In this document: in pieces, positions 10,467 to 20,761 of the stretch | Layout of the letters: each line of letters begins with the position of its first letter | Numbering within the stretch: position 1 is the stretch's first letter | Source: Azolla caroliniana | Lineage: Eukaryota > Polypodiophyta | DNA: 64,000 nt | NCBI GenBank assembly: GCA_043228905.1 | Contig: JBHGNT010000014.1 | Location: 7,626,001 to 7,690,000, forward strand | Reading direction: 5' to 3' | Notes under the pieces: generated by a model | Told to the model about the DNA's origin: nothing | The model's input: only the letters and a program-made list of their open reading frames with translations | Databases searched by the model: none | Program-made: the position numbers and the translations under genes

Positions 10467-10852
10467 TGTAGAAAGTAGTGTGCGGAAGCAGGTATGAAGA
10501 CAGAACAGAGGAAGGAAACTCAGGTTCAATGGAGAGCTTGGGCTTACACGGTATACGCGGGAGAGACAGAGAGAGTAGACACAAAAAACTATTTCAATAA
10601 TATTACTCAAGTCTGTACATAAGACGTGCTCAGTGAACACTTTTATACAAGTCCTGGAAGGACTTACCGAAGTACTGACAGTACTTCAATGCTCATTAAG
10701 AGCTCCTACACTAACTCCCAAATATATTCCTCACGGAATATCTTTCCTAACGACCTCCCGGTTTACGCACTCGGCCTAACCGATCGGTCCCAACCTATCC
10801 GGTCCTCGACTTCTTCAGCCGATCCGGCCGATGTTGAGCTTGTCTCTCAACA
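10467..10852 (-). repeat. Copia-1 5' LTR
   Basis: 386 bp, equal in length to the left LTR with few differences. This is the upstream LTR because the element reads on the minus strand and the PBS abuts its left edge. The TSD gtaac follows at 10853-10857. Confidence 0.95.
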
Positions 10853-10895
10853 GTAACCACAATGAGGATATAACTCATGCTATGGGGAAGCTTTT

Positions 10896-10899
<4 letters not shown>

Positions 10900-10927
<28 letters not shown>
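10900..10927. repeat. (GA)n microsatellite
   Basis: Uninterrupted GA dinucleotide run just left of the LINE. A second GA-rich run lies at the LINE's right side (16626-16656), so these could mark the LINE target or simply be common GA tracts. Confidence 0.9.
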
Positions 10928-10930
<3 letters not shown>

Positions 10931-11173
10931 AGACATGCGTTGGAAAGCCCTCGATTAGAGCTTCGTAACGAGATATAGCAAGTTAAATTTGGTGGTCTGT
11001 ACGAGAAGCAACGATTAAAATAAGGAATATTGTGTTGTTGGCATCCACATACTCAAGACACATTGCAGGTCTTCGATTGTATTCATCATCTTCGACCTCT
11101 TCAATCGGGTGAGTTTGTCTTTCTTGTTCATGGAAAATTGTTTTTATCCCAGATCACTATCACATCAAGAATA

Positions 11174-12683
11174 ATGTATATAAACATGAATTCCTCTCAA
11201 ATTGTGGGGAACATCGATATGGAAACAATTGATAAAAAAAAGAGTAATGTGATGGTTGAATGTAATCATGAAAGGGAAGACATTGGAAGTTCTAAGAGGT
11301 TTAAGGGCATTGAGGAAATTAATGAGAAAAAAGCAACATATGCTGAAGTAATACATGTAGATGAGGTTGACAAGGATAATTGTAATTGGGATACTTTATG
11401 GGGAATTGCCAATACCTTATTGTCTGATATTGTGGAAGAAAATGAAAATGCAACGAAAGAATGCAATGATGTGGATGTTGATGCTAAGGTAGTGTTGCAA
11501 TCTTTTGATGTATTCTATGATCGTGCAGTTATATTGTTTTTTACTGGGAAACTCCCATACATTAATTGGATTAAACAATGGTTGAACACAATCATGTCAC
11601 CAAATTGTGTTGAAAATATATATGCAGGACCGCGAGGGTTTTATGATGTAGTGTTTCGTTCATTGGAACATCGAAGTGCACTGTTGGCTAAAGTTCTAGT
11701 GTTTTTTGATAAACGATTGGTGCATGTAATGCAAAGGTCCCCTGTTGTGGACTGTCATGCTTTGTTGAAACAAGAATGCCCTATTTAGGTAATAGTGGAT
11801 TGTAAGCATGCTTTTTTATGGCCACTTTTACCAGAGTTGATGAGTCAAATGGGTAAAGTGTTGGTATCTCCACATGCAAATGCTAGAAATAAGTGCAGAT
11901 TTTGTGTGTTATGGGATACAAGTCGTAAGAGGACAGGATGGGTGCGTATGAACACACCAGGAATGAAAAGACTTTATTTTAAATTGAAGTAGGAGACATT
12001 TGCAGGTCACTATTTTGGATGTGGTGAATGAAGTCACTTTATGGCGGAATGCCATCGTCATTGTCCTTCAACTACAGAGGTTCCTAATGAAGGGAATGGT
12101 AAGGAAGGAGTTGGGAGAGATGTTGGTGTGTCAGATATGGTGGTTGTTATGGATGAAGGAACATCATGTAGAGCAGGTTATAAAGAGGTTTCACTTCAAG
12201 GTTTGGGCCCTAAGAGTAAGGGAACTCAATCTATGGATATGGAAAAACAAAATTTGGTGGTTATAGATAAGGGGGATAAAACCATTGGATAGAACTAGTA
12301 ATGATGGTGTTGTTGAAAAGGATTGCCATCAGGTTAAGGGCAAGTCGAAGGGTAAATCAATGAATATGCAACGTAATAGTTTGCCCACTACCTGTGAGAC
12401 TACTTGGAAAAGTAATTCAGGAACTAGGGAGGGTCCTCGAAAAGTTCCTTGGCAAAGACAATTTAGGGATAAGGGATTACCCCTTCACCTTCAATTTGAT
12501 CCATTGGGACGAGTTGTAAATTCATCGAATTCTCAAGGTTTTCGTCAAGCGAGAGAACCTAAACAAAAGAGTTCGATATACAACTCTAAGGATGTGGTGC
12601 ATGAAAATCCATATGCAACATTGGAACATGCTTTGACTAGTTTCATGACATCGGTTGCTCTAAAGGAGCAAGTGCACCCATAA
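11174..12683 (+). pseudogene. LINE ORF1 (Gag-like, DUF4283/zinc-knuckle type)
   Basis: The first part (to 11788) has NWDTLWGIANTLLSD, FDVFYDRAVILFFTGKLPY and FYDVVFRSLEHRSALL, resembling the ORF1 of plant LINEs. It continues after a stop at 11786-11788 with CKHAFLWPLLPEL and a knuckle remnant near 12010-12060 in which the first Cys is Tyr and a stop sits inside (FGCGE, stop, SHFMAECH). A low-complexity polar tail follows to about 12683. The ORF is broken by several stops. The product would be an RNA-binding chaperone. Confidence 0.6.
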
Positions 12684-12696
12684 CATTGTTGACTAA

Positions 12697-15600
12697 ATGA
12701 AAGTGGAAACATGGAATGTGAGAGGGGCATGTTCTCCTCATAAGAAGTATATATTATGGAAAACTTTATTACATAAAGAATGGGATATATTATGTGCAGT
12801 TGAGCATAAGTATCATGAGTTAGCAAGATCCACAGTTCATTTGCGTGGATATTCATCATTCAATGCAGGACATCTTAATAATCATTATTCAGGTGTGGTA
12901 TTAATCGTGCGGGATAAGTATTTTCCTTAGGTGGTGCATAATGATCCTTATGGTCGATTTTTGGTTCTAGAAATCACTTTTTTTGCCGAGGTTGTGTGGT
13001 GGTTGGGATTTATGCCCCTAACCAAGACACTCAACGTATTGCATTATGGGGCTCACTCTGCCAAACCCTATGTGTGGGCCGTCTAGGATTACTTATGGAT
13101 GATTTTAACATGTGTGTTGATGCATCTCAATCTACGTCTGAACATTCAATCATGGATGATCCTAAGCAACTTGCTTAGGATTCATTGGCTATGGAGGATT
13201 TGAAGTTGGATGTTTGGACATGGTTGCATGGGAATGATCTAGGTTTTACTTTCCAATCCGCTCAACATAGACAAACATGGAGTCGGTTAGATAGAATGTA
13301 TGTGATGCACAATGATTCTTTTTTACTGACATCACTTCGTATGGTAGTTTTACAAGATGTAGGAACTTCAGATCAATTTCCTATTTGTTTGGAGATTTGT
13401 GGTCATGCAATTGACATGTATAAATCCTTACTTGGAAAGCCTCCATTACACTTTAACTCTTCTCTTTTGCTTCAACCTCACTTTGATTCTCTCATGGAGC
13501 AAATTTCAGTAATTTTTTCACAAGAAGTGAATCTTAAAGGATTTAAAGCATGGGATATCACATTACGAAATATTAAGATCGTTCATCGTATGTATGGAGT
13601 AACTAATGCTCAATGAAGAAGAGGTCTTCTTCGAAAATTCTTACAAGTTCTCTCTAGGTGTAATCCATTATTGATACGTGCACCTTTAGGTGAGGAGCTT
13701 TTGGATATGCAAAGTCAATTGCATGTTATTATTTCTCAGTTGCAATGCCAAAGTTATCGTTATACAAAGATGTGACAATTGAGGGATGGGCTCATAGATA
13801 ATCAATGTCAATCCCATTTGTTTTTCCAAGCGTTACATCCTACTTATACTCGATCTAATGTGGTACATGTGAAGCAAGGTGATGAATGGATAGTGGATCC
13901 TACTAAAATAATTGACATATGTGTTCATTATTTTGAGTTGATTGGCCCACAATTGCTAATGACAAATGAGGTGAGTAGAGCACGTCATGAGTTTTATGAT
14001 GTGGTTGGATGTATTGTGCATGATCTCATTAGTCATGAATTGGATGTGGATTTCACTGAGGATGAGGTGGACACAGTTTTAAGGCATCTTCCTAGTGGTA
14101 AGAGCCCTGGTTGGGATGGCTTGACAAATGAAGTTTTTAAGCGATATTCACACATTTTAAAGGGGCCCTTAACTTTGATGTTTCAACATTCTTGGGATTC
14201 TGGTCGTATGCCTCAAGCTTGGAAGGTTGGTCTAATTAAATTAGTTCCAAAGGTGGCATCTCCAAAGTCATTTCATCAATGGAGACCTATTTCTTTGATG
14301 GGGGGGTTGTATAAGATATTTACAAAGGTCTTGGCAAATAGATTACAAAAGTATTTGCCAAAGTTGATACATCCTGCCCAATATGGTTTTATTGCAGGTA
14401 GGAATAGATTGCATAATGTGTTGAATGTTCAAATGGCCATGGATTATGCCCGAAACACTCATCAAGAATTGATTATGGTGCAATTAGATTTGGAGAAAGC
14501 TTATGATCATGATAATTGGTCCTTTGTTTCTGGTTTAATGCATACAATGGGCTTTGGACCTCGTATGTCTCACCTCACATTTTTATTAGGACAAGATGTG
14601 GTGTCTCGAGTCATGCTTAATGGAGGAGTTACATTAGATATTGCCCTTACAAGATCCGTTCGTCAAGGATGCCCTATTAGCCCCTTGTTGTTTGTTATTG
14701 TTACTCATCCCTTGTTAGTGATGCTATCAAGGCTTGCAACAAATGGTGATATTGTGGGTCTACACCTTTCGTCTGGAGGGCAACTAGTTGCGGAAGCTTT
14801 GGCTGATGATTCTTTCATGTTTCTACAAGCCTCACGAGAGAATCTTGAGAAGGGGATGTTTGTATGGAACCAATTTGCATTGGCTTCCGGATTACATATT
14901 AATTGGAGGAAGTCTAGTCTCATATCATGTACTGAAAGGGATTTGGAATGTTTAAGATGGCATGGATCCGTGGTGAAGAAAGGCTCTATTTTTCGACACT
15001 TGGGCTATCCATTAGGAATGAATGTTACAAATGGTCAATTGATTGAATGGATGTCTAGTAAGTTGAGGGATAAGTTCATGTATTGGAAATCACAATCTTG
15101 GCCATTTCATGTACGTTTGAAGGTTGTACAATGTATTATGGAACCTATGATATTATATTACTTGCCACTGCTGTCATGGACAAAGAAGGCTTTGGATTCT
15201 ATTTTGCAACCTCTTCGATATTTGTTGTGGAAGAAAAGGGATAAGATGGGAATCACTTGGGTTGCATGGAATCATTTGGCAACTCCTAAGTGCTTGGGGG
15301 GAGTTGGAGTATTGAACTTATCTAAGCATATGATGGCTTGTAGATTTTCATTATTACAAGACATGTGTTCAAACTCACAACCATGGATATCTATTGTTCA
15401 ATATTTCATTGAGAACAAGGGTTTAACACATGGGAGGACAACAATTAAGGCTTCATGGTGGCAATTACTAAATGGATGTATTTCACTTAGGATTCTAGGC
15501 TCTACATGTGTTCAACACTTGGTTATCTCATGGCAAGAAACACTCTTATTATGTGTATGGAAACCATCATCTAGTAGAGAGCATTATAATTCTTTGCAAA

Positions 15601-16527
15601 AAGAGTTACTTGTGTCTTCTTGGTTAGTATGTTGGCTAGGAAAGGAGAGATTATGCTCTCAATTTAATTGTTTGTTTCGTTTAGGGGTCAAAGAGGTGGG
15701 AGATATAGTTGAGGCTCCATCTCAAAGAATTTTGGAGTTTGTTGAAGCACGACAATTATTACGCATTCCGCCTAATTATGGGTATTTTTTGGCAACAACT
15801 ACGAAATATTCCATTGATGCAAGGTCCCTTACCTCTACAAACAGGAGAACAACTGTGGATTGATTGGTGTTTAAAGGGTCAAACATTGTTGTTACAAGTG
15901 ACTACTAATCTTTTGTATCATTGCTTTGTTGAGTCTCTTGGATGGTTATCAGCTAAGGCTAAAGAAGAATGGAGATTACACAAATCTGATCATGGGTGGT
16001 GGCAAATCTTACAACGTAGTTGGCGTTCTAAATTGCCACTTGTAGCAAAGGTCTTCATTTGGAGAGTTTTGATTGGAGAATTTCCTTTGGGATTAGCTCT
16101 AAAGCCTCGTGGACTAGCAACAGGTAATTGCTTTTTTCGCACTGTTCAAATGGAAGATAGTACTCATCGATTTATACAATGTCCGATTGCTCCTCACATT
16201 TGGAGTTACATTTCTCAAATTTGGCAAGTTTTATCACGGTGTTATTTGACACCTAGACATTGGGTGTTTGCACAATTTACATAGGTGGACCCAAAGTCAG
16301 AGATGGAGATTGTTTTTCTATTTTTGAGATATTGGGGATTGCGTCATAATTGGAATATGCGCAAGGCTTTTGTATTCGATGGTAGACATGGAGTGAAAGC
16401 ATATCTACGAAAGTTGAAGGGAGTACTAATGTGACAATTTTCTTTATTGGAGCAAGTGGAAATCCTTTCCTCGATGGAATGTTTGTCTTGTTTATTGGCA
16501 ATTCAACATGTTCCATTACCCATGTAG
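12697..16527 (+). pseudogene. LINE ORF2 (endonuclease-reverse transcriptase)
   Basis: Starts MKVETWNVRGACSPHKK, the usual start of a plant LINE endonuclease, and continues with GIYAPN and DDFNM and SRLDRMYV in fragments split by stops near 12928, 13178, 13616 and 13773. A 694-residue open stretch (13779-15863) holds RT: LPSGKSPGWDGLTNEVFK, WRPISLMGGLYKIFTKVLANR, QYGFIAGR, QLDLEKAYDH, RQGCPISPLLF and the active-site-like LADDSF. A frameshift near 15790 moves into 15709-16284, where a zf-RVT-like tail lies (WRSKLPLVAKVFIWRVL). The copy is dead through stops but retains the RT core. Confidence 0.88.
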
Positions 16528-16786
16528 TGTAGTGTCGTTAGTGGGTGACCATACTTCATGGTCACACCCATTGTAAGTAGTGTTTTTTACACACATTTAT
16601 TAATATAATTGTGTGTTTTCACCAGAGAGAGAGAGAGAGTGAGAGAGAGAGAGAGAATGTTGTGTATGGCAAGTGTATTCTTATCAATGTATGCAAATTA
16701 GATGGACAGAAAGTTACATTGTATATGTGGGAGGCATCATCAAGGGAAACTCCAAAGTTGAATGTCCTAAAGAGTGTGCTTGGTGG
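16528..16786. other. GA-rich run and possible host exon fragment left of Gypsy-A
   Basis: After the LINE there is a GA-rich run (16626-16656), then 130 bp whose plus frame reads KLDGQKVTLYMWEASSRE and on to SVLGG. Taking out Gypsy-A joins it to 27540, where the frame adds Asp and stops. A potential 3' splice site (gcaaattag) lies near 16700. It might be the end of a host exon, but I recognise no family. Confidence 0.25.
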
Positions 16787-16964
16787 TGTCAAGACTGAGA
16801 GAGAGAAAGAGAGAGAAAGAGAGAGAAAGAGAGATAATTGAAAGAGAATTATTATATTGAAGAGAAAAATGGATTACAAAGAGTAGGCTACAAAATGGCA
16901 TTGAACCAATTTAGGTTTGGGATGGGTGGTAGATCCCTATTTATAAGTAGTAGAGAACACTCTA

Positions 16965-17058
16965 GAATATTCTAGGTTATCCTAGAATGTAGAGTAATCT
17001 AGAAGATCTCTAGAGTATTCTAGAAGGTTCTAGTGGTATAGAACACTCTAGAATATTC
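16965..17058 (-). promoter_or_regulatory. Heat-shock-element cluster in Gypsy-A U3
   Basis: The perfect three-unit heat-shock element TTCtaGAAggTTC lies at 17018-17030, with two-unit GAAtaTTC sites at 16965-16972 and 17051-17058 and several near matches between. All lie 20-115 bp upstream (element sense) of the TATA box at 16937-16945. HSF trimers bind alternating nGAAn units. The arrangement resembles the heat-response elements of the copia element ONSEN. Function is inferred. Confidence 0.6.
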
Positions 17059-17139
17059 TAGGTCATTCAAGAATGTAGAGTAATATAGAATATTCCTATG
17101 ATATTAGATTTCATATTCTAAAAACTATACATATAAGAA

Positions 17140-17200
17140 TATAAATACAATGGTTAAGGATTTGACATGTGTATAACAAGGTCATGGGTTCAAATCCTTT
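17140..17200 (+). other. tRNA-like stretch in Gypsy-A LTR
   Basis: A perfect B-box match GGTTCAAATCC (17187-17197) is preceded at tRNA-like distance by CAATGGTTAAGG, a weak A-box. It runs antisense to the element. It is not a functional tRNA gene because no acceptor stem is evident. Confidence 0.4.
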
Positions 17201-17278
17201 CGAGTCATAATGTGAGTGTCATGATCCTTTCGATGCATGATGTGAGTATTATCATGACACTATCTCCCTTCTTCAACG

Positions 17279-19561
17279 ACACGTCTCACGGGTCGTAGGG
17301 TTTGTATTAGGACCTGGTTTACAAGGATATTGGCGATGAAATGCATTGACGAGTTCTGCAACATTGGAAAGATTTGCGGCAGGTTCCCAAGTTCGATCAT
17401 TGGGGGTATAGCCTAGCCAATCGACTAAGTAATACAACTTGTTGCGCACGATTTTAGAATCTGACGAGTTCTGCAACATTGGAAAGATTTGCGGCAGGTT
17501 CCCAAGTTCGATCATTGGGGGTATAGCCTAGCCAATCGACTAAGTAATACAAATTGTTGCGCACGATTTTAGAATCGAGAACGATAGCAACTTCAAATTC
17601 AGGCCCGTCCAAGAACTCGACAGGTGGGGGGGGTGTCGTAAGACAACCCGGAATTGAACTTGTAGTATAAGGTTCCAAAAGGGATACATGAAACACCGGA
17701 TGAAGATGCATGTGCGGAGGGAGGTCCAGACGAAATGCAACATCACTTATCTTACCAGTGATCATGTAAGGGCCAAAACGTTGATAATCCAATTTACTGC
17801 AAGGTCGAATGGTCTTGATGTTGTGTTGTAGAAGCCATACATGATCCCCAATGCGGAACTTTTTTGAGGAGTCTAGACGATGACCATCGGCAAGCCTCTT
17901 GTGTGTAAATTGAGCATTGTGCAAATTGTGGAGGATGTTAGCTTGAACTTCTTGGAGGCAACTAAGACGATCCTTGGCAGTAGGGTTGGTAGGAATGTCT
18001 GGATGTGCATTCATCGTCCACCGAGGATGATAGCCCGTATTTGCGAAAAATGGGGAATATCCTATAGAAGAATGGGCTGAGTTGTTGTAAGCGAATTCTG
18101 CCAAGTACAAAAAATCAACCCAATCATCTTGTTGATAGTTGATGAAACAACGAAGATATTGTTCCAATGTCTGGTTGGTACGCTCAGTTTGGCCATTTGT
18201 TTCGGGATGATAGCCTGAAGAAAGCTTAACAGAAATGTGGAGAGAAGTTTGAACATGTGCTTCCAAAACTTTGAGATGAATTGTGGACCACAATCACTAT
18301 TAATATCATCCGGCAGACCATGATGCTTAAATACCTCCCGTATAACGAGATCAGCCGCCTCTTGACTAGTAATCGACTTTGTACATGGCAAGAAATATGC
18401 CATTTTGGTAAATCGATCAACCACTGTGAGAATTGCATCAAAACCTTTTGAAATGGGGAGATCAATAATGAAGTCCAAGGATATAGACTTCCAAGGAGTT
18501 TTCGGAATGGGAAGTGGTTGTAGTAAGCCATAGGATCAGTGACGAGGACTCTTTGATCGATAACATATATCACAGCTCCAAACATACTCCTAAACAAAAT
18601 GACGAAGGCGAGGCCACCAATAGCGTCGAGAAATTAATTCTAGAGTCTTGCGAACTCCAAAATGACCAGCCATTGGTGAGTCATGGCAATGTTGTAAAAC
18701 TTGTAGCCATGGGGGACCATCAGGAACATACAATAGATTTTGTCGAAATAGAAAACCACCATGCCAATAGAACTGACAATAGTCATTATGAGGATTTTTC
18801 GACCGTGAGCAAGAAGCACGATCCGGGATGATATGATCCAAAACATCCTTGGCGAAATCATCAGTGGCCATATGATCTCGAATGGAATCAAGAAGAGTGG
18901 AATTTTCAAGAGTTGTTATGGCGTTAACTACCATTAATCATAATCAATTAGGACCCAAAAGGATTTGTTTTTGATGCTCAAATGCAGGTTCCCCTGGACG
19001 AAGTTCCATATAAGAGCGCGGAGAAAGAGCATCTGCTTTGCCTTGCTGCATCCCAGGGCGATATATGATGATAAAGTCGAAGTGAGTCAAAAATTGCGCC
19101 CATCGGGCTTGTCGCCGACTCAAGACTCGAGCATTTTGGAAATAAGTCAGGTTCTTATTATCATTGTAGACAATGATTTGCTGAGAAGAACCTTCTAGAA
19201 AATGTCACCATTGTTGAAACAAATCCACGATTGCAAGAAGCTGTTTATCATGGATCTCGTAGTTGATCTCTGCAGCTTCAAACTTTCGTGAATGAAAGGC
19301 GACAGGGTGTAGCTGTCCATCATCTCCAGTCTGCGAGAGGACACTCCCTAGTGCAAAATCGGATGCATTGGCTTCGAGGATGAAGCGTTTTGTTGGGTCG
19401 ACATGTGCTAAGATAGGTGTCATTGTAAATGCTTGTTTTAAACTTTCGAATGCCTCGGCTGCATCTGAACTCCATATAAATGGTTGATCTTTATGTGTGA
19501 GTTGAGTAAGTGGAAGCACAACCTTGGAATAATCTTTAATAAATTTTCGATAAAAATTTGC
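17279..19561 (-). pseudogene. Gypsy-A RNase H, integrase and chromodomain
   Basis: In element order: the RT thumb/RNase H part [16 protein letters not shown] and [16 protein letters not shown] (19205-19560); the zinc-binding H2C2 stretch CHDSPMAGHFGVRKTLELIS (18590-18934); the integrase core MDFIIDLPISKGFDAI and SDCGPQFISKFW (18062-18478) with ETNGQTERTNQTLEQYL; then a chromodomain YYLVDWLGYTPNDRTWEP near 17400-17550. Chromodomains direct integration to marked chromatin in chromoviruses. Frameshifts lie near 18290, 18480 and 18940 besides the tandem duplication. Confidence 0.85.
17348..17577 (-). repeat. 115-bp tandem duplication in the chromodomain region
   Basis: Units at 17348-17462 and 17463-17577 are almost identical. 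They encode LYYLVDWLGYTPNDRTWEP twice on the minus strand. Because 115 is not a multiple of three, the duplication shifts the frame and ends the first copy at VAELVRF. Confidence 0.9.
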
Positions 19562-19566
19562 AAACC

Positions 19567-19964
19567 TGTAAAAGATTGCTTGCCGAAGCGTTAGAAAGAA
19601 CAATACACAAAGAGAGAGAGAGAGAGCAGGACACACTATTCTTCAAAATTATATGAATACTCTGTGCTTTGTATCTACAACGCGCTCATCAGCGCTATTT
19701 ATACAAGTCCACACGGGACTGTTAGAAGTACGGTGTACTTCAATGCTCACACGAGCATCTGACACTAACTGCGAGACTATAACTACCTAGTAGTCTAACC
19801 TATGCTAGGTTTCCGGTTACGGATTGGATCCGGCATACCGGCTCCCCAACTCACCGGTCCTTACTGCTTATCGGCTCGGTTGCTCACCGGCATACCGATT
19901 CATCTCGCTTACCGGCTCAGGCTTATTCAGCCGATCCGGCTCCGGTTGAGCTTGCCGCTCAACA
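19567..19964 (-). repeat. Copia-2 3' LTR
   Basis: 398 bp, TG...CA, matching 25637-26042. It contains AAGTAC-GTACTT and ATGCTC-GAGCAT hairpins, a GAGA run, and the terminal hairpin TGTTGAG/CTCAAC in element sense. Confidence 0.94.
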
Positions 19965-20757
19965 CTCCCCCTCAAGCTCAACCTGAGGTAGGGTCATAGT
20001 GTCAACCTCTGTGGCAGCCGATTCTTCCAACCGACTTCTCCTGGCGTCGCTTCGCCTTGCTCGCGCTCCTTGTCCGGTCCGGTCCCGTTTGCCGTGACCC
20101 CTTTGGTTCTGCGTGCCTCGACCTTCAACATGTCTGCTCAATAGGCCCATCTCAGCTCCTTCGCTGCTATGACTCCGGCGCTTGCTGATCCGTCGGTTCC
20201 TCCGCAATGGCATCGACTTCCGTTGCATCCGTGTCTCGTTGGCCTCTTCAGCCGATTCACCAAAGTCGAATTCTTCATTCGATTCCGCATCATGGCCACT
20301 ACGATCGTGATGACCTCCGCATAGCATGCACTTCTCTTCTTGAGTGTACACTTCTTCTTCACAGCCGCTCACTCCGACCTGTTCGGATGTGCCGACTTCC
20401 TTCGTCGACTCGACTTCATTTTTTTTCTTGTCTCCACCTTTGCCGGTTCTTCTCTTACCTACGGGTTCAACAGTTTTTTTGCCTTTGCCCGTTTCGGTAG
20501 TGTCTTTGCCCTTGCGTCTCCCCCTCAAGTGCGGCACGTCGAGATGTTGAACACCAAGCATTTCGGTAAAGTGCTGCAACTTGTCCGACCCGAGCGGCTT
20601 GGTGAAGATGTCGGCAACTTGCCGATCCGTGTGAACATACCGTAGTTCAACTTCACTGCTCAGGACCCGCTCACGCACGAAGTGATAATGCACTTCTATG
20701 TGCTTTGTGCGAGCATGGAACATAAGGTTCTTGGCGAGCTGCATGCTGCTGAGGTTA
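19965..20757 (-). CDS. Copia-2 RNase H end fused to a charged extension
   Basis: One frame from DNLSSMQLAKNLMFHA through KPLGSDKLQHFTEMLG (end of RNase H) continues about 185 residues: Lys/Glu-rich, then CMLCGGHHDRSGHDAE with the acidic block DAESNEEFDFGESAEEA, then Arg-rich stretches ending QVELEGEC across the PPT. The same extension follows RNase H in Copia-1, -5 and -6. CMLCGGHH could bind metal, but Copia-1 lacks those Cys. Unknown role; I see no membrane segment, so it is not env-like. Confidence 0.7.
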
Positions 20758-20761
20758 TCGC

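Larger units (their letters stand above)
304..10852 (-). mobile_element. Copia-1, Ty1/copia LTR retrotransposon split by TRG-1
   Basis: A full-length but decayed copia element on the minus strand. Two 386-bp LTRs (304-689 and 10467-10852) start TG and end CA and are flanked by the same 5-bp duplication gtaac (299-303 and 10853-10857). The PBS is complementary to initiator tRNA-Met and the PPT lies next to the left LTR. The domain order gag, protease, integrase, RT, RNase H is that of Ty1/copia. TRG-1 (1914-6910) is inserted between the RT and RNase H coding parts. In-frame stops and frameshifts mean it is not autonomous now. Confidence 0.95.
10930..16620 (+). mobile_element. LINE (non-LTR retrotransposon, L1-like)
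   Basis: Plus-strand element with a plant-LINE layout: an ORF1 with a CCHC-like knuckle, then ORF2 with an APE-type endonuclease, reverse transcriptase and a zf-RVT-like tail. Both outer boundaries are estimates. I see no clear poly(A) tail or target duplication, only GA-rich runs on both sides. Codon and base composition is AT-rich, unlike the GC-rich copia and TRG elements around it. Confidence 0.85.
16787..17259 (-). repeat. Gypsy-A 3' LTR
   Basis: 473 bp. In element orientation it runs from TGTCATGATAATACTCAC to CAGTCTTGACA. It holds a tRNA-like stretch near its start, a cluster of GAA/TTC inverted repeats, a TATA box (TATAAATAG, 16937-16945) and a CT-rich end. The PPT (GAAGAAGGGAGATAG) adjoins at 17260-17274. 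Confidence 0.85.

Noticed and set aside
10900-10927. GA-rich runs (also 28217-28253, 41697-41714 and within LTRs) as a CRISPR-like or regulatory array
   Set aside because: Simple dinucleotide microsatellites; no spacers, and the sequence is eukaryotic. A GAGA-factor role is possible but unsupported.
11165-11466. Minus-strand ORFs over LINE ORF1 and over the PPR gene (for example 29707-30246)
   Set aside because: Antisense shadows without domains. The repeating antisense frames in the PPR gene simply reflect its internal repeats.
17140-17200. A true tRNA gene in LTRs (also 46300-46360 and 49086-49139)
   Set aside because: A- and B-boxes are present, but no 7-bp acceptor stem or clear anticodon arm can be folded by eye, so they are called tRNA-like only.
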